Source: Candidatus Babelota bacterium (GTDB taxonomy: Bacteria; Dependentiae; Babeliae; Babeliales; JABCYS01). Taken from it: 5,316 nt of DNA. Every line of letters starts with the position of its first letter. Position 1 is the first letter of the stretch. The position numbers were made by a program, and so were the translations under genes. The stretch is from positions 1 to 5,316 of the forward strand of contig JABCYS010000063.1 in assembly GCA_013290085.1 (NCBI GenBank), in the 5' to 3' direction. Shown here piece by piece: positions 1-5,316 of the stretch. The notes under the pieces are model-generated. The model was not told where the DNA came from. It made no database searches and saw only the letters and a list, made by a program, of their open reading frames with translations.

Positions 1-1660
1 CCAGAGTTGGTATACCATCTGTACGTCCATTCAAAGCAGCCACATGCAACGGAGTAATATCATACTCATCCAATGGATTATTACGCAACTCATCAGTAGA
101 TTTAGCGTGAATATTTGCACCATGATCAATCAGACATTTTATAGCGCCTTTATGCCCATTCTGAGAAGCATGATGTAATGGTGTCCAACCAAAGTTATCC
201 ATCGCCTCAATATTTGCTCCTTTTTCAAGCAGAAGCTTTATAACAGGTGCGTGACCAAAGTTGGCAGCAAAGTGTAGGGCTTTATGGCCTCCAGGAGTAC
301 TATCCTCAATATGTGCTCCTTTTTCAAGCAGAAGCTGAGCAATATCTCTGAAGCCTTTTATGGCAGCAAGATGTAATGAGGTTTTTTCCTCTGGTTCTAT
401 CAAGTGAGCATTAATATTTGCTCCATTATTAAGAAGAAACCGTACAGCATCTAGCTGGCCATTGAAGACCGCCTGTAGTAAAGGTGTCCAGCCTATTGCC
501 AAAGCAGGATTAATATTTGCTCCTCCTTTAATCAAACGATCCATAGCAGGTATATGACCCTTCATCGCAGCCAAACACAGTGCTGTCTTGTCCAGATCCC
601 CCCTAGTTGAAGCATCTATATCTATCGCTGTATTATCCCTAAGCAGGAGATCTATAACTTCTGTATGACCAGTGAAAGCCGCGGTGTGTAGGGCTGTCCA
701 GCCTTGTCCATTGAGGGCATTAATATTCGCTCCTTTTTGCAGCAAAAGCTCAACAATAGGTACGTAACCATTACCATTGGCGGCAGCTTTATGTAGAGCT
801 GTCCAATTTAGACTATCTGTACCTTCAATATCTGCCCCTCTTTCAAGTAGACGCTTTACAGCATCGAAGTGGCCAAAAGTGGCTGCAAGTACCAAGGGTT
901 TTGTTCTAGTAATTTGATCAGCACTCTCAATATCTGCACCATTATTAAGCAGAACCTCTATAGCATCGCTGTGCCCATCGAGGGCGGCCAAATGCAGGGG
1001 AGTAAAACCTGCTTGATTGGTAGCCTCAACATTAGCGTCTTTTGCAATCAGGCGTTCTATTATTTCAGTTTGCCCGAAAAAAGAAGCCAAATGTAGGGGG
1101 GTATTGCCGTCTTGAGTGCTAGCCTCAATATTGGCACGTTTATTTAGAAGGAGCTTTGCAATATCGGTGTACGGATTATTGGCAGAAGAACCAGCGGCTT
1201 TAGGTAAGGGGGTATAGTTTAATGCCCCACGCTCTCCACGAATGTTTAAAATAGGGTTCTTGCCAGCGGAAATAGCCAAATGGAGCGGTGTAATTCCTGC
1301 TGAGGTGGTAGCATCAGGATTCGCGCGTCGTTCAAGCAGGAACTCTACCATAGCTTTGTGCCCTTTCCAGGCAGCAAAAAGCAGGGGGGTCCAACCGGAG
1401 TTTGTAGCAGTCTCAATAATATTTTCTTTAACTATTTTATCTCTTTCAAGAAGAACCCTTGCAATATCGGTTTGGCCATAAAGGGCTGCTACTTGGAGAG
1501 GAGTCACGCCTTGTTCGCGGTTATTAATAGGTACCCCTCGTTTAATAAGTTCTTCAACTTCAGGGAGCTTACCCCCCGCAACAGCCTTATGCAGTTCCAT
1601 GGCTTGGGCGGGTATCACAAAAGAAAGGGTTGCGAGTATTATAAAAATTATCTTTTTCAT
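1..1660 (-). CDS. Secreted ankyrin-repeat protein, 5' part (C-terminus beyond the left edge)
   Basis: The frame is open from the ATG at 1660 to the window edge, giving 553 residues without a stop. Residues 1-20 form a signal peptide: a Lys-Lys start, a hydrophobic core, and a Pro-Ala-Gln-Ala cleavage site. Residues 22-553 are about 15 ankyrin repeats of roughly 33 residues, with the usual G-x-TPLH-x-AA-x-x-GH and LLL-x-x-GA-x-I patterns. The first repeat (22-50) is a degenerate cap and the last (from 534) is cut by the edge. Extra residues occur near 75-88, 297-300, 345-355 and 520-533, and the repeat at 122-148 lacks its second helix. Ankyrin repeats bind proteins; no enzymatic domain is visible in this part. 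Export is inferred from the signal peptide, and a role at the host interface is a further inference. The start was chosen because AAGGA lies 7 nt upstream. An in-frame ATG at 1681 would add seven residues but has no Shine-Dalgarno sequence. Confidence 0.93.
   Translation of the reverse strand, partial: MKKIIFIILATLSFVIPAQAMELHKAVAGGKLPEVEELIKRGVPINNREQGVTPLQVAALYGQTDIARVLLERDKIVKENIIETATNSGWTPLLFAAWKGHKAMVEFLLERRANPDATTSAGITPLHLAISAGKNPILNIRGERGALNYTPLPKAAGSSANNPYTDIAKLLLNKRANIEASTQDGNTPLHLASFFGQTEIIERLIAKDANVEATNQAGFTPLHLAALDGHSDAIEVLLNNGADIESADQITRTKPLVLAATFGHFDAVKRLLERGADIEGTDSLNWTALHKAAANGNGYVPIVELLLQKGANINALNGQGWTALHTAAFTGHTEVIDLLLRDNTAIDIDASTRGDLDKTALCLAAMKGHIPAMDRLIKGGANINPALAIGWTPLLQAVFNGQLDAVRFLLNNGANINAHLIEPEEKTSLHLAAIKGFRDIAQLLLEKGAHIEDSTPGGHKALHFAANFGHAPVIKLLLEKGANIEAMDNFGWTPLHHASQNGHKGAIKCLIDHGANIHAKSTDELRNNPLDEYDITPLHVAALNGRTDGIPTL
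1601..1660 (-). other. Sec signal peptide of the ankyrin protein
   Basis: Residues 1-20 read MKKIIFIILATLSFVIPAQA. There is a positive n-region (Lys2, Lys3), a hydrophobic stretch from Ile4 to Ile16, and Ala-Gln-Ala at -3 to -1, which fits signal peptidase I. No Cys follows the cleavage site, so it is not a lipoprotein. The mature protein would start at Met21. This puts the ankyrin array outside the cytoplasm; many known ankyrin effectors instead use type IV or type III secretion without a signal peptide. Confidence 0.85.
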
Positions 1661-1667
1661 CGAAATA

Positions 1668-1672
1668 TCCTT
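1668..1672 (-). promoter_or_regulatory. Ribosome binding site of the ankyrin gene
   Basis: AAGGA on the minus strand, 7 nt before the ATG at 1660. It decides between this start and the in-frame ATG at 1681, whose upstream sequence is AT-rich and has no purine-rich match to 16S rRNA. The resulting start also begins directly with a clean signal peptide. Confidence 0.75.
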
Positions 1673-1713
1673 AGTTGTCATTTTTTATACTATTCCATTT
1701 CTTATCCCTTTCT

Positions 1714-1741
1714 ATTCTATTTGAAATATTCAAATTGTCAA
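1714..1741 (-). promoter_or_regulatory. Predicted sigma70-type promoter of the ankyrin gene
   Basis: On the minus strand a perfect -35 box TTGACA (1736-1741) is followed after 16 bp by TAGAAT (1714-1719), which matches TATAAT at 5 of 6 positions. Transcription would start near 1707 and leave a leader of about 45 nt. A second TTTGAC lies just upstream of the -35 box. The match is good for the major sigma factor, but the activity is inferred from sequence only. It implies that the ankyrin gene can be transcribed on its own and not only by readthrough from fic. Confidence 0.6.
1719..1735. repeat. Inverted repeat in the ankyrin promoter spacer (operator candidate)
   Basis: Perfect 7-bp arms, ATTTGAA (1719-1725) and TTCAAAT (1729-1735), flank a 3-bp centre. 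The dyad fills the space between the -35 and -10 boxes almost exactly, where a bound dimer would exclude RNA polymerase. Short AT-rich dyads also arise by chance. It shares the string TATTTCA with the half-sites upstream of fic, but with different arm spacing, so a common regulator is only a possibility. Confidence 0.4.
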
Positions 1742-1884
1742 AAGGTCAAATCCTGTCCAGATGGTGACTGGAGACCAGCTTTTATAGGGGGATTTTAAAG
1801 AGATATTAGAGCCTGGTTAAGCCTATTCAGCTATCACCGGCATTTGAGCATATTTAGGGGACCAGGACGGTAACTGTAGTCCTC
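1742..1884. other. Intergenic stretch between fic and the ankyrin promoter
   Basis: No gene is supported here. The stretch holds two imperfect copies of a 20-bp sequence (about 1757-1776 and 1862-1882) and several small dyads, such as AGGAC/GTCCT at 1864-1883 and TCCAG/CTGGA at 1756-1772. None of these stems is GC-rich and followed by a T-run on the minus strand, so I see no convincing rho-independent terminator for fic. Termination may be rho-dependent, or transcription may continue into the ankyrin gene. Confidence 0.6.
1757..1882. repeat. Pair of imperfect direct repeats downstream of fic
   Basis: The sequence at 1757-1776 (beginning CCAGATGGTGACTGG) and that at 1862-1882 (beginning CCAGGACGGTAACTG) agree at about 16 of 20 positions with one single-base gap. 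They lie 105 bp apart in the same orientation. Both are followed or preceded by a TTTA(TA)GGGG-like string. They could be a decayed duplication or ends of a lost small element; chance similarity is not excluded. Confidence 0.35.
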
Positions 1885-3003
1885 TCAATACTCTTTTTCC
1901 AGTAAGGCAAGATACGGCTCAAATCGATACAATTTGTTACGCTTTTGTGTCATATCTACCGATACTATTTTTAACTCAACAAAGCGTTTTAGTATGTTGT
2001 TTACCGTGTTATATGCCTTGCCTGATTTTTCACTTATTGAAGAAACGCCGGTAATTGGTTGCATGAATAATAAATTTAATACTTCATTTGCATTCTTATG
2101 TGTAAGTTCTGCATCGTTCTGAATCATAGTCTTCAAATTATTTTCTAATTCTTCAATTTCCTTAGCTCTCTTGTATGCATCAAGGGCGCTATCACGTATA
2201 ACTTTAAGATAGTATGTGATCCATCCTTCAAAATCACCTTCAGTGCGTACGCGATCAAGGCTTGCATAGTATTCAAGGCGATATTTTTTGAAATAATAAG
2301 AGGGATACAGTATGGGAAGATGGAGCATCCCACTATTTATGAGCATTAATACAATTAAAAGACGGCCAATGCGACCATTACCATCTAAAAAAGGATGTAT
2401 GGTTTCAAATTGTGCGTGTACCAGTCCTGCTTTAATGAGGTCAGGTAACTCGTCGGATGATTCATTAATATATTTTTCCAAATCTCTCATGAGGTTTGGA
2501 ATATCGGTAGGTGGTGGTGGCACCAGTTCGCCAACGCGTACGGTTTGTTGGCGGTAGTTTCCTGGAGCAGACTTGTCTCCTTTGCCCGCGGACATTAATA
2601 CTTCATGCGCTTTTAATATGACGCGGGATACTATGGGAAGATTTTGTGACTCAATCATTGTAAGGGCAGCATCCAATGCCTTGGTGTAATTTAAAACGAG
2701 TTGCGTATCTTTATCGGGTTTAGATTCACTTTCATCGTAGGTAAGGACATCGGCAAGAGTGGTATGAACATTCTCAATGGCTGAAGACAATAATGCTTCC
2801 TTAATCACATATGCTTTAATAAATCGGTCTTGATCTGGAAGTCGCTTGCTCATTTCGTTTAGTTGTCCAAGCGCAAAAGTTGCTTCCCCGTATAAAATCG
2901 TGAGCTTTACATCAAGCTCAAAAGCTGGATTTTTTGGAGGTAAATCATGAGGAATAAAGTATTTGAGGTCCCCTAAGCTTTTATATATCCCGGTTTCGCG
3001 CAT
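1885..3003 (-). CDS. Fic family protein (Fic_N + Fic + winged-helix), probable AMP transferase
   Basis: Complete, 372 residues, ATG at 3003 and TGA stop. Residues 1-90 resemble the Fic/DOC N-terminal domain and carry the inhibitory motif S73-S-A-I-E77-N78, matching (S/T)xxxE(G/N). With this motif before the Fic core, the protein is class II. The Fic core (about 100-270) has a flap region near 148-158 and the full motif HPFLDGNGRIGR at 203-214, with catalytic His203, the phosphate/Mg-binding Asp207-Gly-Asn-Gly and Arg214. All key residues are present, so activity is expected: transfer of AMP from ATP to a hydroxyl side chain, with Glu77 blocking ATP gamma-phosphate binding until released. Residues 305-365 look like a winged helix-turn-helix, preceded by a charged helix (278-300). 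This architecture is the same as in housekeeping-type bacterial Fic proteins with DNA-binding tails. There is no signal peptide, so it is probably cytoplasmic. The target protein is unknown. AAGGAG lies 5 nt before the start. Confidence 0.93.
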   Translation of the reverse strand: MRETGIYKSLGDLKYFIPHDLPPKNPAFELDVKLTILYGEATFALGQLNEMSKRLPDQDRFIKAYVIKEALLSSAIENVHTTLADVLTYDESESKPDKDTQLVLNYTKALDAALTMIESQNLPIVSRVILKAHEVLMSAGKGDKSAPGNYRQQTVRVGELVPPPPTDIPNLMRDLEKYINESSDELPDLIKAGLVHAQFETIHPFLDGNGRIGRLLIVLMLINSGMLHLPILYPSYYFKKYRLEYYASLDRVRTEGDFEGWITYYLKVIRDSALDAYKRAKEIEELENNLKTMIQNDAELTHKNANEVLNLLFMQPITGVSSISEKSGKAYNTVNNILKRFVELKIVSVDMTQKRNKLYRFEPYLALLEKEY

Positions 3004-3008
3004 TTTCT

Positions 3009-3014
3009 CTCCTT
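3009..3014 (-). promoter_or_regulatory. Ribosome binding site of fic
   Basis: AAGGAG on the minus strand, 5 nt before the ATG at 3003. Its first two bases are also the last two of the half-site TGAAATAA (3013-3020) in the downstream-most inverted repeat, so any factor or RNA fold that uses that half-site would also cover the ribosome binding site. Confidence 0.8.
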
Positions 3015-3041
3015 ATTTCAAAAAAGGTCTTGCTGAAATAA
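3013..3041. repeat. Inverted repeat C, between the fic -10 box and the ribosome binding site
   Basis: Half-sites TTATTTCA (3013-3020) and TGAAATAA (3034-3041) are perfect 8-bp complements separated by 13 bp. The element covers the expected transcription start and the 5' end of the Shine-Dalgarno sequence. It could act as an operator on DNA, or as a weak AU-rich stem in the leader RNA. Confidence 0.6.
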
Positions 3042-3070
3042 AGTATACCAAACCCCATCCCATATTTCAA
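3042..3070 (-). promoter_or_regulatory. Predicted sigma70-type promoter of fic
   Basis: On the minus strand TTGAAA (3065-3070, 5 of 6 to TTGACA) is separated by exactly 17 bp from TATACT (3042-3047, 5 of 6 to TATAAT). Transcription would start near 3035, leaving a leader of about 30 nt. The -35 box is embedded in one half-site of the middle inverted repeat. The -10 box touches a half-site of the downstream repeat. This arrangement favours repression by a protein that binds the repeats. Confidence 0.65.
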
Positions 3071-3092
3071 AAGGTTGGAAAAAATGAAATAA
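3062..3092. repeat. Inverted repeat B, overlapping the fic -35 box
   Basis: Half-sites ATATTTCA (3062-3069) and TGAAATAA (3085-3092) pair at 7 of 8 positions and are separated by 15 bp. The first half contains most of the -35 box. It begins 49 bp from the start of repeat C and 50 bp from that of repeat A, so equivalent halves lie close to the same helical face. Confidence 0.6.
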
Positions 3093-3149
3093 GGCTTGGC
3101 GGCGTCGGCTATTATTTCAATAAATCATCTAAAATGAAATAAGGCTTGG
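3081..3149. repeat. Exact 19-bp direct repeat, 50-bp period
   Basis: AAAATGAAATAAGGCTTGG occurs at 3081-3099 and again at 3131-3149, an exact repeat offset by 50 bp. It includes one half-site of inverted repeats B and A plus the flank GGCTTGG. The identity beyond the 8-bp half-site suggests that one unit arose by duplication of the other, or that the flank is also part of the recognised site. Confidence 0.85.
3112..3142. repeat. Inverted repeat A, between the clpB stop and fic
   Basis: Half-sites TTATTTCA (3112-3119) and TGAAATAA (3135-3142) are perfect 8-bp complements separated by 15 bp. The element lies 16 bp after the clpB stop codon. It is AT-rich and not followed by a T-run on the minus strand, so it does not look like a standard terminator; with its two partners it reads better as an operator. 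Confidence 0.6.
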
Positions 3150-3157
3150 GGATTTTC

Positions 3158-5316
3158 CTACATTATGACAATCGCCCCACCCTTAGCCCCCACCTCTATC
3201 TTCTTGGTATCCGGCTTTTTCAATAAATGCTGTGAAATAGGTACAACCACCTGGTTGGTTATTACTCGCTTGAGCGGTCGTGCGCCAAATTCTTTCACAT
3301 ACCCTTGTTCTGCAAGGAGTGTTAGCGCTTCATTGGTGATGGTGAGAGTAATGCCTTTTTCCGTTAACCGTTTCTTGAGATCTTCAAGTTGCAGCTCTGC
3401 AATCTTCTCAACATCTTTTTCCGTGAGCATTCTGAAATACACAATCGCATCGATACGATTTAAAAACTCAGGCTTAAAGCGCTGATGCAATAATTTTTCA
3501 ATCTCACCCTTCACTTTATCCGTGAGTGATTTTGCTTCGAGAATAATGTCAGAACCAATATTGCTGGTCATGATAATGATGCAGTTTTTGAAAGAAACCG
3601 TTCTTCCCTGCGCATCAGTCAAATGACCTTCATCAAGAATCTGTAAAAAGATATTAAAAACATCAGGATGCGCTTTTTCTATCTCATCAAATAAAATGAC
3701 GCTGTACGGTGCGCGACGCACCGCTTCAGTAAGCTGTCCGCCTTCTTCATACCCAACATACCCAGGAGGGGCACCGATGAGGCGAGCGACCGCATGCTTT
3801 TCCATGTACTCACTCATATCGATGCGGATCATTTTTTTCGGATCGTTAAAAAGGAAATCGGCGAGTGTGCGTGCAACCTCTGTTTTTCCAACACCGGTTG
3901 GTCCTAGAAATAAAAATGACCCGATTGGTTTGTTAGGATCAGACAACCCGGCACGATGCATCTGAATGGCATGAGCTACTTCTTCTATAGCCTGGTCCTG
4001 ACCAATAACGCGTTTTTTGAGAAGCTCAGTCATGGTCAGATATTTTTCTGTCTCAGTCGTTTTTAATTTTTCAACAGGAATACCGGTCCATCGTGCAAGC
4101 ACCGTTGCAATGTCATGCTCATCAACAACATCTTTGACCAAGTTGGTGGTGACTGCTTTGAGTTTTGATTGCTCATGCTTGAGCTCTTCTTCAAGCTTTA
4201 CCAACGTGCCATATTTTATTTCTGATGCTTTGGCATAATCACCCAACCGTTCAGCATTTTGGAAAGCCATGTTCGCTTGCTCAATTTTTTCTTTTATCTT
4301 TTGCATTTTTTCAAGTGGTGCTTTTTCTGCCTTCCATTGATTGAGCAGGGTTTGATGCTGCTCTTTCTGTTTTGCTAAATCTTGTTCCAGAATTTTAAGG
4401 CGCTCTTTTGAGCCGCCGTTTTTTTCTTTTTGCAGTGCTAACTTTTCAATCTCAAGCTGTCTGATCTTGCGCTCTAACTTATCGATCTCTTCAGGCTGGG
4501 AATCGATGGACATGCGTATCATGGCAGCAGCTTCATCAACAAGATCAATCGCTTTGTCTGGCAAGAAACGATCAGAAATATTTTTTGCAGAGAGAACTAC
4601 CGCATCCACCAGTGCCTGGTCAGTGATGCGTATACCGTGGTGGAGCTCATACCGTTCTTTCAGGCCACGCAAAATTGAAACAGCATCTTCAACAGACGGT
4701 TCAGGCACCACTACTTTTTGAAACCGGCGTTCAAGTGCCGCATCTTTTTCAATGTACTGTTTATATTCTTTTAACGTTGTGGCACCAATGCAATGAAGTG
4801 AGCCACGAGCAAGTGCTGGCTTTAAAAGGTTGGAAGCATCCATGCCACCGCCGGTGCGCCCAGCGCCAACGAGCATGTGCAATTCATCGATGAATAAAAT
4901 TATTTCATCAGAGGATTCTTCGATCTGCTTTAAAACTCCCTTGAGCCGTTCTTCAAATTCACCTTGATATTTTGCACCGGCGATCAGGAGCCCGAGGTCG
5001 AGTGAGTAGATTTTTTTATTTTTTAAACTTTCAGGCACATCATTATTCACAATTCTCTGCGCGATGCCTTCAACAATTGCTGTTTTGCCCACTCCCGGTT
5101 CACCAATGAGCACCGGATTATTTTTGGTGCGGCGTGAGAGGATTTGGATCACTCTGCGGATTTCTTCATGGCGCCCGATGACCGGATCGAGTGCGCCAAG
5201 GCGTGCCTGTTCGGTAATGTTGGTACAATATTTTTCGAGCAGTTGGTAATTTTGTTCTTGGTTTTTTTCTTTCACGTTTTTTCCTCTACGAATGTGCTTC
5301 ATGTGTTCAAGGATTT
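3158..5316 (-). CDS. clpB: ATP-dependent disaggregase ClpB (N-terminus beyond the right edge)
   Basis: Hexameric AAA+ chaperone that threads aggregated proteins through its pore, working with DnaK. Numbered from the Met at 5302, 714 residues to a TAG stop: NBD1 with Walker A GEPGVGKT (67-74), pore loop KYQGEFEER (111-119), Walker B ILFIDE (135-140) and arginine fingers R192-R193; a coiled-coil middle domain (about 265-390) with WKAEK (323-327); NBD2 with Walker A GPTGVGKT (467-474), pore loop GYVGYEEGG (514-522), Walker B VILFDE (535-540), R617 and sensor 2 GARPLKR (673-679). The long middle domain and the lack of an IGF/IGL ClpP loop separate it from ClpA and ClpC. The frame has no stop upstream of 5302; the codons there read Ile-Leu-Glu-His and match the end of the N-terminal domain of E. 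coli ClpB (IEQM...). So the gene is most likely full length, about 850 residues, and cut by the window. The 154-bp gap to fic suggests separate transcription. Confidence 0.95.
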   Translation of the reverse strand, partial: ILEHMKHIRRGKNVKEKNQEQNYQLLEKYCTNITEQARLGALDPVIGRHEEIRRVIQILSRRTKNNPVLIGEPGVGKTAIVEGIAQRIVNNDVPESLKNKKIYSLDLGLLIAGAKYQGEFEERLKGVLKQIEESSDEIILFIDELHMLVGAGRTGGGMDASNLLKPALARGSLHCIGATTLKEYKQYIEKDAALERRFQKVVVPEPSVEDAVSILRGLKERYELHHGIRITDQALVDAVVLSAKNISDRFLPDKAIDLVDEAAAMIRMSIDSQPEEIDKLERKIRQLEIEKLALQKEKNGGSKERLKILEQDLAKQKEQHQTLLNQWKAEKAPLEKMQKIKEKIEQANMAFQNAERLGDYAKASEIKYGTLVKLEEELKHEQSKLKAVTTNLVKDVVDEHDIATVLARWTGIPVEKLKTTETEKYLTMTELLKKRVIGQDQAIEEVAHAIQMHRAGLSDPNKPIGSFLFLGPTGVGKTEVARTLADFLFNDPKKMIRIDMSEYMEKHAVARLIGAPPGYVGYEEGGQLTEAVRRAPYSVILFDEIEKAHPDVFNIFLQILDEGHLTDAQGRTVSFKNCIIIMTSNIGSDIILEAKSLTDKVKGEIEKLLHQRFKPEFLNRIDAIVYFRMLTEKDVEKIAELQLEDLKKRLTEKGITLTITNEALTLLAEQGYVKEFGARPLKRVITNQVVVPISQHLLKKPDTKKIEVGAKGGAIVIM
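5273..5287 (-). promoter_or_regulatory. clpB: Possible internal translation start of clpB (short form lacking the N-domain)
   Basis: AGAGGA (5282-5287) stands 6 nt before an in-frame GTG (5273-5275). In E. coli, clpB has an internal GTG start at a similar site between the N-domain and NBD1, producing an 80-kDa form; aligning the two proteins by eye puts this Val codon at that position (GGESV against RGKNV). The nearby ATG at 5300-5302 has no Shine-Dalgarno match. The product would have 705 residues starting VKEKNQEQ. Use of this start is inferred; the purine-rich string could be chance because Arg-Gly-Lys codons are purine-rich. Confidence 0.5.

Noticed and set aside
1661..1681. Upstream in-frame ATG at 1681 as the ankyrin gene start
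   Set aside because: It would put MTTKDIS in front of the signal peptide and has no Shine-Dalgarno sequence, whereas the ATG at 1660 has AAGGA at 7 nt.
1358..1798. 146-residue plus-strand open frame ending in CPDGDWRPAFIGGF
   Set aside because: Most of it lies opposite the clearly coding ankyrin frame, it has no Shine-Dalgarno sequence or recognisable domain, and its composition is that of an antisense shadow. Only its last 100 bases or so fall in non-coding DNA.
2145..2557. Small open frames inside fic (minus 2145-2333, plus 1934-2122 and 2312-2557)
   Set aside because: They overlap the complete Fic reading frame, including its catalytic motif, in other frames, and have no supporting ribosome binding sites or motifs.
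3112..3142. Inverted repeat A as the clpB terminator
   Set aside because: The stem is AT-only except for one pair, the loop is 15 nt, and there is no U-run after it; two sister copies placed around the fic promoter fit an operator role better.
3004..3157. A CRISPR-like array in the repeats upstream of fic
   Set aside because: Only three units, 8-bp half-sites arranged as dyads, and no cas gene; the spacing fits protein binding sites.
3165..5249. Several plus-strand open frames of 60-106 residues opposite clpB
   Set aside because: They are antisense to a highly conserved AAA+ protein, are rich in Ser/Arg/Thr as expected for shadows, and show no known motif.

Overview
The window carries three genes, all on the minus strand: the 5' part of a secreted ankyrin-repeat protein (1-1660, running off the left edge), a complete Fic-domain protein with a DNA-binding tail (1885-3003), and most of a ClpB disaggregase (3158-5316, running off the right edge). 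Reading the minus strand in the direction of transcription, the order is clpB, fic, ankyrin gene. No RNA gene, insertion sequence or CRISPR array is visible.

The organism is a bacterium with moderate AT bias and Shine-Dalgarno-led genes. A long ankyrin array behind a Sec-type signal peptide, next to a Fic protein, is typical of bacteria that live with or inside eukaryotic cells, such as Candidatus Dependentiae (TM6), Legionella-like gammaproteobacteria, chlamydiae or rickettsias. The overall look suggests Dependentiae most to me, but that is a guess from gene style and not a proven placement.

Region by region. (1) 1-1660: about 15 ankyrin repeats after a cleavable signal peptide. (2) 1661-1884: 224 bp holding a good sigma70-like promoter for the ankyrin gene, a perfect 7+7 bp inverted repeat in its spacer, and a pair of imperfect 20-bp direct repeats; no convincing terminator. 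(3) 1885-3003: a class II Fic enzyme with intact catalytic motif, inhibitory motif and a C-terminal winged-helix. (4) 3004-3157: 154 bp with three regularly spaced inverted repeats (TTATTTCA / TGAAATAA half-sites, about 50 bp period). They bracket a near-consensus fic promoter and reach into its ribosome binding site. (5) 3158-5316: ClpB from the end of its N-terminal domain to the stop codon.

The most interesting result is the fic control region. The repeated dyads, the promoter between them and the winged-helix on the protein together suggest an autoregulated Fic switch. Second, the clpB frame is open through the right edge, so the first Met inside the window is probably internal. A GTG with a strong Shine-Dalgarno sequence sits where E. 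coli ClpB has its internal start for the short form.
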